DNA of 64,000 nt from Pseudomonas brassicacearum (GCF_003732225.1 NZ_MOBJ01000007.1:124001-188000); one strand, 5' to 3'; positions 34,051 through 44,180 are shown, counted from the stretch's first letter. Notes: generated by a model not told the origin, from the sequence alone. Numbers and translations: made by a program.

Positions 34051-34533
34051 TCAGTCTGGAACGAGCTCCCGGCGAACCACGCGCATTCCAGCGCTTTCAT
34101 ACAGACGCCGGGCCCGGTGGTTGTCTTCCAGTACTTTCAGGTCAACAAACCCTTCGCGCCGCTGTTGAAACACACTGAAGGCATGCAACAACAACGCCCG
34201 TCCCAATCCCTGGCCCTGAGCACGCGGATGCACCACCAGGTGCTTGATGTAGGCGCTGGTCCAGCACTGGGCCACGCCGACAATGCCTTGGGCATCCGAG
34301 GCGATGAAGCACAGCGCCGGGTCATACTCTGCATCGCTTTCAAAGCGCTCGCGCCACACCTGGAGCGCCGGTACTCGACCGCCGCCTTGCTGATAACCCA
34401 GCTCCATCACCTCATGAACGGCGTTGGCCAATGGCGGGCGATAGAGGCTCAGCTGGATGCCATCCGGCCAGACGATTGGCGGCAACACTCCAGCGAGGTC
34501 GCGCCGCAGCAGCAGGCAATACTCCTCAGCCAA
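34051..34533 (-). CDS. GNAT-family N-acetyltransferase
   Basis: Acetyl-CoA-dependent acetyltransferase, substrate unknown. The 160 residues include the acetyl-CoA-binding motif A (VHPRAQGQGLGRALL) after beta-4 (YIKHLVV), and a C-terminal NHRARRLYESAGMRVVRREL typical of the fold. The start is TTG at 34533, three bases after the cheV stop, suggesting reinitiation or coupling. No ATG is available nearby, so the exact start is less sure. Confidence 0.85.
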   Translation of the reverse strand: MAEEYCLLLRRDLAGVLPPIVWPDGIQLSLYRPPLANAVHEVMELGYQQGGGRVPALQVWRERFESDAEYDPALCFIASDAQGIVGVAQCWTSAYIKHLVVHPRAQGQGLGRALLLHAFSVFQQRREGFVDLKVLEDNHRARRLYESAGMRVVRRELVPD

Positions 34534-34536
34534 GGC

Positions 34537-35445
34537 TCAATGACCTTGTTCTTGCTGCGCGACGGCTTTTGCGGCCGTGATCAGGCATTTGGTCAGCTCA
34601 GGCGAGGAGAACTTGGTCAGCACTGCGTTCGCCCCGGCCAGACGGGCTTTTTCGCTGTTCATCGCACTGTCCAGAGAGGTGTGCAGCAGGATGTAGAGGT
34701 GGGAAAAGTCCGGGGTTTCGCGCAGGGTTCGGGTAAAGGCATAACCGTCCATCTCGGACATTTCGATGTCCGAGACAATCAGGTTGATCTGCTGTGCGGT
34801 GCCTTGCAGGTCCAGCAGGCAGTCGATGGCTTCCTTGGCGCTGCGTGCGGTGTGGCATTGCAGGCCGAGGTTGCGCAGGGTGTGTACCGATTGTTGCAGT
34901 GCCACCTGGCTGTCATCGACCACCAGAATGCGTGCGTTGCCGAGCACTTCGGCGTCTTCCATGCTCAGCTCGGTCGGGGCCGTTTCGATCTGCGCCGGGG
35001 CGATGCCGTGGATGACTTTCTCGATGTCGAGCACCTGCACCAGCGTGCCATCGACCGAGGTCACGCCGGTGATGTACGAGCGCACACCGCCGGAGCCGTA
35101 GGGTGGAGGGCGGATGTCGGTGGTCAGGCAATGGACGATCTTGCTCACCGCCTGAACGTGCAGGCCCTGTTTGGAGCGGCTGACATCGGTAACGATCAGG
35201 CAGCCGCCGTCCGGGTCCTCCAGCGGCCGCTCGCCGATCGCCCGGCTCAGGTCGATGACCGACAACGAGGTTCCGCGCAGGGTGGCGATGCCTTTGACGT
35301 GCGGGTGCGACTCCGGCAGCCTGGTCAGCGGCGGGCAGGGAATGATTTCACTGACTTTCAGCAGGTTGATCGCCATCAGCTTGCCGCTACGCAAGGTAAA
35401 GAGCAGAAGCGAAAGTGAATCTGCGCGGGCTTTGTTGGAAGACAT
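34537..35445 (-). CDS. cheV: Chemotaxis coupling protein CheV
   Basis: Couples chemoreceptors to CheA and tunes signalling through its own receiver. The 302 residues comprise an N-terminal CheW-like domain (LLLFTLRSGKLMAINLLKVSEI, then TRLPESHPHVKGIATLRG) and a C-terminal receiver (ARILVVDDSQVALQQ, LIVSDIEMSEMDG with the acceptor Asp, and Lys in VLTKFSSPEL). ATG at 35445 follows AGAAGG; the longer frame to 35625 runs into the REPIN. It is read with the GNAT gene just downstream. Confidence 0.93.
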   Translation of the reverse strand: MSSNKARADSLSLLLFTLRSGKLMAINLLKVSEIIPCPPLTRLPESHPHVKGIATLRGTSLSVIDLSRAIGERPLEDPDGGCLIVTDVSRSKQGLHVQAVSKIVHCLTTDIRPPPYGSGGVRSYITGVTSVDGTLVQVLDIEKVIHGIAPAQIETAPTELSMEDAEVLGNARILVVDDSQVALQQSVHTLRNLGLQCHTARSAKEAIDCLLDLQGTAQQINLIVSDIEMSEMDGYAFTRTLRETPDFSHLYILLHTSLDSAMNSEKARLAGANAVLTKFSSPELTKCLITAAKAVAQQEQGH

Positions 35446-35570
35446 AAAAACCTTCTGTGAAAAAAGGTGACGGGCGATTGTGGGACCGCCAGCAACTATT
35501 GATATCGGGTTATCGACGCGGACGGGGTAGGCTTTAGGACTGATCCCGGTTTCCTGATCGGCGTAACTCC

Positions 35571-35703
35571 CGTAGCAGCTGCCGAAGGCTGCGTTCGAGG
35601 ACGGAGTCCTCGCCAAACCTGGCACCGCGTTGTATCTGTTGCACCGCGCACCCAGGTTTTACGACGGCTTCGCCGCCGAACGCAGCCTTCGGCAGCTGCT
35701 ACA
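35571..35703. repeat. REPIN (inverted REP pair) between cheV and norR
   Basis: CGTAGCAGCTGCCGAAGGCT (from 35571) is the complement of the arm ending at 35703 over 27 bases. The loop contains a further small hairpin (CGAGGAC-GGA-GTCCTCG). This is a different REP subtype from the one at 33962. It lies 13 bases from the norR stop. Confidence 0.88.
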
Positions 35704-35715
35704 GGGGGTGTTATT

Positions 35716-37272
35716 TCATTTCATACCCAATCTTTTTGCCATCCGCCCAAGGTTCGCCCGATCCAAGCCTAGCTCACGGGCGGCGCTGGCCCAGTTGTTC
35801 TGGTGACGCTCAAGACAAGCGGTGATCAGCTGGCGTTGATAGTTTTCGGTGGCCTGGCGCAGGTCACCGAATACTTCAACCGCAGGCGCCGGAGCAATCG
35901 CCACAGGCGCTGGGGGTGTTTCGAGGGGCGTGTGGGGCAAGTCCAGAGCCGCCGCGCTCAGGCTGAGAATCTTCGGCCGCTCCCGAGAGTTGCCCAGTGC
36001 TTTCAACGCGCTGCGACCAATCAAGTGTTCCAGTTCGCGGACATTGCCCGGCCAGCTGTAGGCCAGCAATGCCGCTTGCGCGTCGCTGCTCAGGCGCAGG
36101 CTGTTGAGGCCCATTCGCGAGCGGTTCTGCTCAAGGAAATAACCGCTGAGCAGCAACACGTCCCGACCGCGATCACGCAACGCCGGCACCAGCAACGGAT
36201 AAACGCTCAGGCGATGGTAGAAGTCGGCACGGTAGCGGCCGCTGCGGACTTCTTCCGCCAGATCACGGTTGGTCGCGGCGATCAGGCGCACGTCGACCTG
36301 ATGCTCCTTGTCCGAACCCAGGCGCTGCAACTGACCGCTTTGCAGCACACGGAGCAATTTGGCCTGCACGGTCAGCGACAATTCGCCGACTTCATCGAGA
36401 AACAGCGTGCCGCCATTGGCCAGTTCGAATTTGCCGCGCCGGTCGTTCATCGCCCCGGTGAAGGCGCCGCGCACATGGCCGAACAGTTCGCTTTCCACCA
36501 GAGTGTCGGGCAGCGCGGCGCAGTTGAGGCTGATGATCGGTTTGTCGGCGCGCGGTGACGCGGCGTGGATCGCCTGGGCCACCAGCTCTTTGCCGACCCC
36601 GGTTTCGCCGGTGATCAGTACCGTCAGGTCGCTGCCGCCGACCAGGTTTATCTCTTCCACCAAACGCTTGTGCGCCTTGCTCTGGCCGATCAATTCGCGG
36701 TTCTGCTGGCCGCTGGCCTGACGATAGACCTCGGCGCGCTGGTGCTCGTCTTCGGCGCGATTGGCCAGCCGTTCGATGCGTTCGGCGGCGTTGACCGTGG
36801 CGGCGGCGAGGCTGGCAAAGGCTTGCAGGGCGTCCAGTTCGATCGGCTCGAAGCGCTCCGGGTCCAGCGCGTCGAGGGTCAGCAAGCCCCACGGACGCTC
36901 ATCGATAAACAGCGGGCAACCCATGCAGTCGTGGACTTCCAGGTGATCGCCGTGGCCGTCGACCAAACCGTCATAGGGATCGGGCAAGGTGCTGTCGCTG
37001 GGGAAACGCGTCGGCTCCGGGCTGTTGAGCAGCGCTGCAAAGCGTGGGTGTTCGCTGACCTTGAAGCGTCGTCCCAGGGTGTCGGTGCTCAGGCCATCCA
37101 CCGCCAACGGCACCAGCCATTCACCGTCGAGCCGCAGCAGGGCGGCGGCGTCGCAGGGGAGCAGGGCGCGCATCGCTTCGAGCAAGCGCCGGTAGCGCTC
37201 GCCTTCGGGCAGTTCGCGGGAAAGGTCGGAGACCAGTGGAAGCAGGGCGGTGAGCAAGGATTTTGCAGTCAT
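35716..37272 (-). CDS. norR: Nitric-oxide-responsive sigma54 activator NorR
   Basis: Activates nitric oxide detoxification genes with sigma54 when its GAF-domain iron binds NO. The 518 residues comprise an N-terminal GAF domain (about 20-170), an AAA+ domain with Walker A GETGVGKE, the sigma54-contacting GAFTGA, Walker B GGTLFLDEVGE and WPGNVRELEHLIGR, and a C-terminal Fis-type helix-turn-helix (NWASAARELGLDRANLGRMAKRLG). It is divergent from hmp, its expected target; P. aeruginosa FhpR/fhp has the same arrangement. Confidence 0.95.
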   Translation of the reverse strand: MTAKSLLTALLPLVSDLSRELPEGERYRRLLEAMRALLPCDAAALLRLDGEWLVPLAVDGLSTDTLGRRFKVSEHPRFAALLNSPEPTRFPSDSTLPDPYDGLVDGHGDHLEVHDCMGCPLFIDERPWGLLTLDALDPERFEPIELDALQAFASLAAATVNAAERIERLANRAEDEHQRAEVYRQASGQQNRELIGQSKAHKRLVEEINLVGGSDLTVLITGETGVGKELVAQAIHAASPRADKPIISLNCAALPDTLVESELFGHVRGAFTGAMNDRRGKFELANGGTLFLDEVGELSLTVQAKLLRVLQSGQLQRLGSDKEHQVDVRLIAATNRDLAEEVRSGRYRADFYHRLSVYPLLVPALRDRGRDVLLLSGYFLEQNRSRMGLNSLRLSSDAQAALLAYSWPGNVRELEHLIGRSALKALGNSRERPKILSLSAAALDLPHTPLETPPAPVAIAPAPAVEVFGDLRQATENYQRQLITACLERHQNNWASAARELGLDRANLGRMAKRLGMK

Positions 37273-37286
37273 ATTGACTCCGTGTA

Positions 37287-37323
37287 GTCGAGGTGACTAT
37301 AAATTCGCTTGTGTCGTTATGAC
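37287..37323. promoter_or_regulatory. Two putative NorR binding sites
   Basis: GTCGAGGTGACTA (37287) and GTCGTTATGACTA (37313) each fit the NorR core GT-N7-AC. They are direct repeats of one another with starts 26 bases apart, in the 158-base norR-hmp gap. Tandem sites of this type are known upstream of NorR targets. Confidence 0.7.
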
Positions 37324-37364
37324 TACATGTTTATTAAGTTATTGATTTATATCGTTTTAATTCT

Positions 37365-37380
37365 TGGCATGGAAACTGAT
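37365..37380 (+). promoter_or_regulatory. Weak sigma54-like promoter of hmp
   Basis: TGGCAT-N5-CTGAT resembles the -24/-12 consensus TGGCAC-N5-TTGCW. The GG of -24 is present but the GC of -12 is replaced by GA. It lies 42 bases downstream of the second NorR site, which is a reasonable activator distance, but the -12 mismatch makes it uncertain. Confidence 0.35.
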
Positions 37381-37430
37381 AGGCAATGGGTAGAAAGCTA
37401 TAAACCCAGTCGTTCAGGAGTACCCCCTTA

Positions 37431-38612
37431 ATGCTTAGCGCTCAAGACCGTGCCATCGTCAAATCCACCGTACCGTTGCTGGAAAGCGGTGGCGAAGCCC
37501 TGATCACTCACTTCTACCGCATGATGCTCTCTGAGTACCCGGAGGTTCGTCCGCTGTTCAACCAGGCACATCAGGCCAGCGGCGACCAGCCTCGGGCCTT
37601 GGCGCGCGGGGTGCTGATGTATGCGCGGCACATCGATCAACTCGACCAGTTGGGCGACCTGGTGGCGAAGATCATCAACAAGCACGTTGCCCTGCAAATT
37701 CTGCCGGAGCATTACCCGATTGTCGGCGCTTGCCTGCTGCGGGCGATTTCCGAAGTGCTGGGTGACGAGATCGCCACGCCAGAAGTGATGAGCGCCTGGG
37801 GCGCTGCCTATAACCAATTGGCCGATATCCTGATCGGCGCCGAAACCGCGATCTACGACCAGAAAGCTGCAGCGGTCGGCGGCTGGCGCGGGGCGCGGGA
37901 ATTCACACTGGCCAAGCGTGTGGAAGAGAGCGCGGAAATTACCTCGTTCTACTTTGAACCGGCGGACAAGGGACCGATTCTCGCGGCGGAACCGGGTCAG
38001 TACATCGGCATGAAACTGATCCTCGACGGCGAAGAAATTCGTCGCAACTACTCGTTGTCGTCCCTGGGCGACAACGGTCAGTACCGCATCAGCGTCAAAC
38101 GCGAAGAGGGCGGTCGCGCCTCGAATTACCTGCACGACCAGTTCCCTGTCGGCGCCAGCATCCTGCTGTTCCCGCCTGCGGGCGAGTTCACCCTGACCGC
38201 CAGCGACAAACCGCTGGTGCTGATCAGCGGGGGAGTCGGCATCACGCCAACCCTGCCGATGCTTGAAGCGGCGCTGGCCACCGAGCGTCCAGTGCACTTT
38301 ATCCACTGTGCGCGTAACGGTGGCGTGCATGCCTTCCGCGACTGGATCGACGGTCTGGCCGAGCGTCACCCGCAACTCAAGCGCTTCTATTGCTACGCCG
38401 AAGATGATGGCGTCAGCCCGGCGGCGGATAAGGTCGGGCTGTTGAGTCAGGAGCAGTTGGCGGACTGGTTGCCGCAAGAGCGTGACCTGGATGCTTACTT
38501 CCTCGGCCCGAAAGGTTTCATGGCCGCGATCAAGCGCCACCTCAAGGCCTTGGGTGTGCCGGAGAAACAGAGCCGCTACGAATTCTTCGGCCCGGCTGCT
38601 GCGCTGGAGTAA
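37431..38612 (+). CDS. hmp: Flavohaemoglobin nitric oxide dioxygenase Hmp
   Basis: Converts NO and O2 to nitrate using NAD(P)H. The 393 residues comprise a globin domain (1-140) with proximal His85 (INKHVALQI), distal Tyr29 (HFYRMM) and Gln53. They continue with a FAD-binding barrel (RNYSLSS) and an NAD-binding domain (LISGGVGITPTLPML, FLGPKGFMAAIK). It has a good ribosome-binding site (CAGGAG). Divergent norR and the GT-N7-AC sites argue for NO induction. Confidence 0.97.
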   Translation: MLSAQDRAIVKSTVPLLESGGEALITHFYRMMLSEYPEVRPLFNQAHQASGDQPRALARGVLMYARHIDQLDQLGDLVAKIINKHVALQILPEHYPIVGACLLRAISEVLGDEIATPEVMSAWGAAYNQLADILIGAETAIYDQKAAAVGGWRGAREFTLAKRVEESAEITSFYFEPADKGPILAAEPGQYIGMKLILDGEEIRRNYSLSSLGDNGQYRISVKREEGGRASNYLHDQFPVGASILLFPPAGEFTLTASDKPLVLISGGVGITPTLPMLEAALATERPVHFIHCARNGGVHAFRDWIDGLAERHPQLKRFYCYAEDDGVSPAADKVGLLSQEQLADWLPQERDLDAYFLGPKGFMAAIKRHLKALGVPEKQSRYEFFGPAAALE

Positions 38613-38647
38613 GCGTACTAAGGCGACTCGGGGGACCGAGTCGCCTT

Positions 38648-38741
38648 CATCGCGAGCAAGCTCGCTCCCACATTGGAACCGCGACGTACGCAAGATGTGT
38701 GTTCACATCGGCCCAGTGTGGGAGCGAGCTTGCTCGCGATG
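38648..38741. repeat. REPIN (inverted REP pair) after hmp
   Basis: CATCGCGAGCAAGCTCGCTC (from 38648) and its 25-base complement (38717-38741) flank a 44-base loop. It is the same REP subtype as at 33962. Confidence 0.9.
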
Positions 38742-38901
38742 GCCGCGCTGCGGTCCCTATTCTTGAAAAACACTTGAAAGTTAATTCTTTCTTAACCGGT
38801 TTATCGTCTATTCCCCGATATCCACCGGCACGCGCCAGGCTCTCCAAGGTCAGAACCTGCGTGTAGACTTGCCTGTAATCGATATCTAGAAGGGAAACGC
38901 G

Positions 38902-39411
38902 ATGAATGAGGAAATGATGCGGTTGGGCCGTGAGCGGCGCTTCCTGGTGTTGCTGGGCATCATCTGCCTGGCGCTGATCGGTGGCGCGCTGTACATGCAA
39001 GTGGTGCTGGGCGAGGCACCATGCCCGCTGTGCATCCTGCAACGGTATGCGCTGTTGCTGATCGCGATCAGCGCCTTTATTGGTGCCGCCATGCGCACTC
39101 GTCGCAGCATTACCGCGTTTGAAGTGCTGGTGGTGATCTTCGCCCTCGCCGGCGCTGCGGCTGCCGGGCATCACGTCTATACGCAGTTCTACCCGGCGGT
39201 CAGCTGTGGCATCGATGTGTTGCAACCGATTGTCGACGGCTTGCCGCTGGCGAAAATCTTCCCGCTGGGTTTCCAGGTCGACGGCTTCTGCGAGACGCCG
39301 TACCCGCCGATCCTCGGCTTGTCGCTGGCACAGTGGGCGCTGGTGGCCTTCGTGTTGACCGTCGTGCTGGTGCCGCTGCTCATTTCGCGTAACCGCAAAC
39401 ACCTGAACTGA
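38902..39411 (+). CDS. dsbB: Disulfide bond formation protein DsbB
   Basis: Inner-membrane enzyme that reoxidises DsbA and passes electrons to quinone. The 169 residues have four membrane segments. The first periplasmic redox pair is CPLC (Cys41, Cys44) with a following LQRYAL, and the second pair is Cys102 (AVSCGI) and Cys130 (DGFCETP). The start ATG at 38902 follows GAAGGGAAA. It stands alone between a REPIN and a terminator. Many pseudomonads carry two DsbB paralogues, and which one this is cannot be told here. Confidence 0.93.
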   Translation: MNEEMMRLGRERRFLVLLGIICLALIGGALYMQVVLGEAPCPLCILQRYALLLIAISAFIGAAMRTRRSITAFEVLVVIFALAGAAAAGHHVYTQFYPAVSCGIDVLQPIVDGLPLAKIFPLGFQVDGFCETPYPPILGLSLAQWALVAFVLTVVLVPLLISRNRKHLN

Positions 39412-39446
39412 GGCTTCTCGCCGCAGCTTCGGGCCTTGAAAAGAAT

Positions 39447-39479
39447 GCCCCGGTCCTCGAAAGAGGCCGGGGCGTTTTG
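39447..39479 (+). terminator. Terminator after dsbB
   Basis: GCCCCGG and CCGGGGC pair across a 13-base loop and are followed by GTTTT. Confidence 0.75.
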
Positions 39480-40224
39480 CGTTTCAGCGGCTTTGTAAAA
39501 GGAGTGTGATGCGCGGCAAAGAAGGGTGCGGCTCGCGTGCGACATGTTGTCACAGCTCATGTGTCGCAACTCATTTCAAAGACGATTGTCGTCGCTGAAA
39601 CTGACAAGGAATTTACCTTGCTGACGGGCCTCTCTGGAAGCCAGCAAATGCATTGCAGCAGGCAGTTTTAACAGGCTCGGACGAATGGCCAAAGGCCTTG
39701 TGACAAGGGGGCTTGCGCAAGGTCGGCGATGCTTCGAAAGGCATCGAAGCTGTCTGAACTGTGGACAGTAGACTTACAATTTCAGGGGTTCTTGTTGCGA
39801 ATTAATCGCGATACCATGGCTAATCTTTGCAGATTTCGTTAATGATTGTTGCCGTATCCGATAAAAATTATTTCGGGATGAGACATGGTTTATACAACGT
39901 TACATATCTACAATCGCCCGCACTGAAATTCCGGCGCGGCGCGCTCCTTGGCACAAGGGGTGGTCGTGGGGCTTTAGAGGCTTCATGCGACGCCAGGTGT
40001 CGGCGCCTCCAAATTATCCGCACCAAATGGAATTGGTCTGTAACAAGGCCTTTGACCACGAAATCGAATAAGAACTCACCGCTAGCCCAGGATGTGTCGA
40101 TCAGCGTTTAACGCGCGACGGGCAAGCCCTTATTCAATCCAAGAAAAATGCCAACCCTTGGCAGGGTGAAGTGTTGGCGATTAAAACCCAACTGCATTGC
40201 GCAAGCTGCTTTAGAGGTCGTGAG
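39480..40224. other. Long non-coding stretch upstream of cyoA
   Basis: About 745 bases without a convincing gene. It is AT-richer around 39770-39910. Visible structures are a loose inverted repeat (TGCGACATG at 39538 against CATGTGTCGCA ending 39569) and a small hairpin CGATGC-ttcgaaag-GCATCG (39727-39746). It probably carries the cyo promoter and its regulatory sites, but no promoter could be fixed with confidence. A 94-codon frame at 39827-40111 lacks a ribosome-binding site and coding character. Confidence 0.5.
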
Positions 40225-41169
40225 ATGAGTAAAAACAGGTACCCCAGACTACTAGGCTTATTGCCGCTGCTCGGCACGCTGTTGCTGGGAGGCTGCAACA
40301 TGACCTTGCTCGATCCCAAGGGCCAGGTCGGCCTGGACGAGCGAAACCTGATCATCACCGCAACGCTGCTGATGCTGTTGGTCGTGGTTCCGGTCATTGT
40401 CATGACCTTCCTGTTCGCCTGGAAATACCGCGCTTCCAACAAGGACGCCGTCTACACCCCGAAATGGTCGCACTCCACCAAGATTGAAATCGCGGTGTGG
40501 GCTGTTCCCGTGCTGATCATCATTGCCCTGGGTTATGTCACCTACAAGTCGACCCACGCCCTGGACCCATACCGTCCGCTGGAATCCGACGTCAAGCCGA
40601 TCACCATTCAAGTGGTCGCGATGGACTGGAAGTGGCTGTTCATCTATCCGGAACAAGGCATCGCCACCGTCAACAAGATGGTGTTCCCGGCCAACACGCC
40701 GGTTAACTTCAAAATCACCTCCGACACCGTGATGAACTCGTTCTTCATTCCGGGCCTGGGCGGTCAGATCTACGCGATGGCGGGCATGGAAACCAAGTTG
40801 CACCTGATCGCCAATCAGAATGCCGAGTTTGACGGTATCTCCGCCAACTACAGCGGTGCTGGCTTCACTGGCATGAAATTCAAAGCAATCGCCACCTCTC
40901 AGGCAGATTTCGATGCCTGGGTCAGTGATGTCAAGAAGGCACCTAAACAGCTTGAAAAAGCTGAATACGAAGCCCTTTCCAAACCAAGCCAGAACAACCC
41001 GGTTGAACTCTACTCCTCGTACGCGCCGAACCTGTTCCAGACCATCATCGACAAGTATGAAGGCATGAAACCGGGCAAGCCGATGCACCACGAGAAAGAA
41101 GAGAAGGAAGTGGCCGGTATGGAAGGGATGGACATGAGTTCGCATTCAGCTGCCGGGGCAGAGGAGTAA
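40225..41169 (+). CDS. cyoA: Cytochrome bo3 ubiquinol oxidase subunit II CyoA
   Basis: Subunit II of the haem-copper quinol oxidase. The 314-residue lipoprotein has a lipobox LLGGC (Cys24), two membrane segments (about 40-65 and 85-108), and a cupredoxin domain with [18 protein letters not shown] and [19 protein letters not shown]. It lacks the CuA-binding Cys pair, as quinol oxidases do. The C-terminal tail is rich in Met, His and Glu ([15 protein letters not shown]). ATG at 40225 begins the signal peptide; the frame is open to 40171 but adds nothing sensible. Confidence 0.96.
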   Translation: MSKNRYPRLLGLLPLLGTLLLGGCNMTLLDPKGQVGLDERNLIITATLLMLLVVVPVIVMTFLFAWKYRASNKDAVYTPKWSHSTKIEIAVWAVPVLIIIALGYVTYKSTHALDPYRPLESDVKPITIQVVAMDWKWLFIYPEQGIATVNKMVFPANTPVNFKITSDTVMNSFFIPGLGGQIYAMAGMETKLHLIANQNAEFDGISANYSGAGFTGMKFKAIATSQADFDAWVSDVKKAPKQLEKAEYEALSKPSQNNPVELYSSYAPNLFQTIIDKYEGMKPGKPMHHEKEEKEVAGMEGMDMSSHSAAGAEE

Positions 41170-41172
41170 ACG

Positions 41173-43203
41173 ATGTTTGGTAAATTAAGTTGGGAAGCGA
41201 TCCCGTTCCACGAGCCGATCGTGATGGTGACCATCGCCATGATCGCGCTCGGTGGTCTGGCGGTATTTGCTGCAATCACCTACTTCAAGAAGTGGACCTA
41301 TTTGTGGACCGAGTGGCTGACGTCGGTCGACCACAAGAAAATCGGCGTGATGTACATCATCGTTGCCATGATCATGCTGCTGCGTGGTTTTGCCGACGCC
41401 GTGATGATGCGCTCCCAGCTGGCCCTGGCCACTGAGGGTTCGCCTGGCTACCTGCCACCTGAACACTATGACCAGATCTTCACCGCTCACGGTGTGATCA
41501 TGATCATCTTCATGGCGATGCCATTCTTCACCGGCCTGATGAACCTTGCAGTGCCGCTGCAGATCGGCGCACGTGACGTTGCCTACCCGTTCCTGAACTC
41601 CCTGAGCTTCTGGCTGCTGGTCTCCGGCGTCGTGCTGGTGAACGTGTCCCTGGGTGTCGGCGAATTCGCCCGTACCGGTTGGGTTGCGTATCCACCGCTG
41701 TCGGAACTGGGCTACAGCCCGGGCGTGGGTGTGGACTACTACATCTGGGCATTACAACTGTCCGGACTGGGTACGACATTGACGGGGGTCAACTTCCTGG
41801 CCACCGTGCTGAAAATGCGTACCCCGGGCATGAAAATGATGGACATGCCGATCTTCACCTGGACCTGCACCTGGGCCAACGTACTGATCGTCGCTTCCTT
41901 CCCGATCCTGACCGCTACCCTGGCATTGCTGACGCTTGACCGTTACATGGATTTCCACATTTTCACCAATGAACTTGGTGGCAATCCGATGATGTACGTC
42001 AACCTGTTCTGGGCCTGGGGTCACCCCGAGGTTTACATCCTGATTCTGCCGGCGTTCGGGATCTTCTCCGAAGTCATCTCGACCTTCTCCGGCAAGAAAC
42101 TATTCGGCCACCACTCGATGATCTACGCCAGCGGCGCGATCTCGATCCTCGGCTTCATGGTTTGGCTGCACCACTTCTTCACCATGGGTTCGGGTGCCAA
42201 CGTCAACGCCTTCTTCGGTCTGGCGACGATGCTGATTTCGATCCCGACAGGGGTGAAGCTATTCAACTGGCTGTTCACCATTTACCAGGGCCGTCTGCGT
42301 TTCACCAGCCAGGTGCTGTGGACCCTGGGCTTCATGGTGACCTTCGCCATCGGCGGCATGACCGGCGTACTGCTGGCCATCCCGGGTGCTGACTTCGTAC
42401 TGCACAACAGCCTGTTCGTGATCGCGCACTTCCACAACGTGATCATCGGCGGCGCCGTGTTCGGCTACATCGCAGGTTTCGGCTTCTACTTCCCTAAAGC
42501 GTTCGGCTTCAAGCTGCACGAAGGTTGGGGCAAGGCAGCGTTCTGGTTCTGGATCTCGGGCTTCTTCGTCGCGTTCATGCCGCTCTATGTACTGGGCTTC
42601 ATGGGCATGACCCGTCGTCTGAACAGCACCACCAACCCTGAGTGGACGCCGTACCTGCACGTGGCAATGGTCGGTGCGGTACTGATCGCCTTCGGTATTG
42701 CCTGCCAGTTGATCCAGTTGTACGTGAGTATCCGTGATCGCAAGCTGCCGCAGAACATGTGCGAAGCCGGCGACCCGTGGAATGCCCACACGCTGGAATG
42801 GTCGACCTCGTCGCCACCACCGTTCTACAACTTCGCTGTACTGCCGAAAGCCGACGGTATCGACCCGTTCACCGAAGCCAAGGAAAACGGTACTGCGTAC
42901 AAGGCTCCGGCCAGGTACGAGCCGATCCACATGCCAAACAACACCGCGACCGGTCTGGTCATGGGTGCTCTGTTGACCGTGTTCGGTTTCGCGATGATCT
43001 GGCACATCTGGTGGATGGCCATCTTCGGCCTCGCTGGCACCGTGATCTATTTCGTGATCCACGCTGCCCGTGATGATCAGGGCTACATGGTGCCGGTCGA
43101 CGTGATCGAGCGCATTGAAGCCGAGCAGCACAAGCGTCTGGTTGCGGCCAAAGCGATTCCGGCCACCGCCACCCGTGTTGAAACCTCGTTGGAACAGGCT
43201 TAA
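41173..43203 (+). CDS. cyoB: Cytochrome bo3 ubiquinol oxidase subunit I CyoB
   Basis: Catalytic subunit holding haem b, haem o3 and CuB, which reduces O2 to water while pumping protons. The 676 residues have about 15 membrane segments. Seen are [13 protein letters not shown] (low-spin haem His), [17 protein letters not shown] with the His-Tyr CuB crosslink, HHFFTMGSG, and [12 protein letters not shown] with the haem o3 and low-spin haem ligands. It starts three bases after cyoA. Confidence 0.97.
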   Translation: MFGKLSWEAIPFHEPIVMVTIAMIALGGLAVFAAITYFKKWTYLWTEWLTSVDHKKIGVMYIIVAMIMLLRGFADAVMMRSQLALATEGSPGYLPPEHYDQIFTAHGVIMIIFMAMPFFTGLMNLAVPLQIGARDVAYPFLNSLSFWLLVSGVVLVNVSLGVGEFARTGWVAYPPLSELGYSPGVGVDYYIWALQLSGLGTTLTGVNFLATVLKMRTPGMKMMDMPIFTWTCTWANVLIVASFPILTATLALLTLDRYMDFHIFTNELGGNPMMYVNLFWAWGHPEVYILILPAFGIFSEVISTFSGKKLFGHHSMIYASGAISILGFMVWLHHFFTMGSGANVNAFFGLATMLISIPTGVKLFNWLFTIYQGRLRFTSQVLWTLGFMVTFAIGGMTGVLLAIPGADFVLHNSLFVIAHFHNVIIGGAVFGYIAGFGFYFPKAFGFKLHEGWGKAAFWFWISGFFVAFMPLYVLGFMGMTRRLNSTTNPEWTPYLHVAMVGAVLIAFGIACQLIQLYVSIRDRKLPQNMCEAGDPWNAHTLEWSTSSPPPFYNFAVLPKADGIDPFTEAKENGTAYKAPARYEPIHMPNNTATGLVMGALLTVFGFAMIWHIWWMAIFGLAGTVIYFVIHAARDDQGYMVPVDVIERIEAEQHKRLVAAKAIPATATRVETSLEQA

Positions 43204-43206
43204 ACC

Positions 43207-43833
43207 ATGTCGAACTTAGTGACCAATGTTGGACACGCCCATGGTCATGACCATGGGCACGATGACCATCACCACGACTCGGGCGAGATGACCGTATTCG
43301 GTTTCTGGCTCTACCTGATGACCGACTGCATTCTGTTTGCGTCGATCTTCGCGGTGTACGCGGTACTGGTAAACAACGTAGCCGGTGGCCCGTCGGGCCA
43401 CGACATCTTCGAACTGCCATACGTGCTGGGCGAAACCGCCTGCCTGTTGCTCAGCTCGATCACCTACGGCTTCGCCATGCTGGCGTTGTTCAAAGGCAAG
43501 AAGACTCAGGTGCTGGGCTGGTTGGCCATCACCTTCCTGTTCGGTCTGGGCTTCATCGGCATGGAGATCAACGAGTTCCATACGCTGATCTCCGAAGGCT
43601 TCGGTCCGAACCGCAGCGGCTTCCTGTCCGGGTTCTTCACCCTGGTCGGGACCCACGGTCTGCACGTGACCAGCGGTCTGATCTGGATGGCGATCATGAT
43701 GTATCAGGTCAACAAGCATGGCCTGACGTCGACCAACAAGACCCGCTTGAGCTGCCTGAGCCTGTTCTGGCACTTCCTGGACGTTGTGTGGATCTGCGTA
43801 TTCACCGTTGTTTACCTGATGGGGACTCTGTAA
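43207..43833 (+). CDS. cyoC: Cytochrome bo3 ubiquinol oxidase subunit III CyoC
   Basis: Non-catalytic membrane subunit of 208 residues. A His-rich N-terminus ([16 protein letters not shown]) precedes five membrane segments with [25 protein letters not shown] and [15 protein letters not shown]. The His/Asp-rich tail, also found in CyoD next door, is a possible metal-binding extension. The stop overlaps the cyoD start by one base. Confidence 0.96.
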   Translation: MSNLVTNVGHAHGHDHGHDDHHHDSGEMTVFGFWLYLMTDCILFASIFAVYAVLVNNVAGGPSGHDIFELPYVLGETACLLLSSITYGFAMLALFKGKKTQVLGWLAITFLFGLGFIGMEINEFHTLISEGFGPNRSGFLSGFFTLVGTHGLHVTSGLIWMAIMMYQVNKHGLTSTNKTRLSCLSLFWHFLDVVWICVFTVVYLMGTL

Positions 43834-44180
43834 TGGCTAACGCAGCTCACTCACACAATGGCCACGATAGCCACGACGACAGCCATGGCAGCGTCAAGTC
43901 CTACGCCATCGGCTTCATCCTGTCGGTGATCCTGACCGTCATTCCGTTCGGCCTGGTGATGTACCCATCCCTGCCGAAAGCCATGACCCTGTGGATCGTG
44001 CTGGCCTTCGCAGTGATCCAGGTGCTGGTGCACCTGGTCTACTTCCTCCACCTGGACCGCTCCGCCGCCCAGCGTAACAACGTGATTGCGTTTGTTTTCG
44101 CGGCGCTGGTTATCGTCCTGTTGGTCGGTCTGTCGCTGTGGATCATGTACAGCATCCATTCCGTCATGATGGCGCACTGA
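43833..44180 (+). CDS. cyoD: Cytochrome bo3 ubiquinol oxidase subunit IV CyoD
   Basis: Small assembly and stability subunit of 115 residues. A His/Asp-rich N-terminus ([15 protein letters not shown]) is followed by three membrane segments ([17 protein letters not shown], then [15 protein letters not shown] and [19 protein letters not shown]). ATG at 43833 shares a base with the cyoC stop; an in-frame start at 43788 lies inside cyoC. Confidence 0.95.
   Translation: MANAAHSHNGHDSHDDSHGSVKSYAIGFILSVILTVIPFGLVMYPSLPKAMTLWIVLAFAVIQVLVHLVYFLHLDRSAAQRNNVIAFVFAALVIVLLVGLSLWIMYSIHSVMMAH

Noticed and set aside
39827..40111. 94-codon frame upstream of cyoA
   Set aside because: No ribosome-binding site, no recognisable pattern, and it lies in a probable regulatory region.
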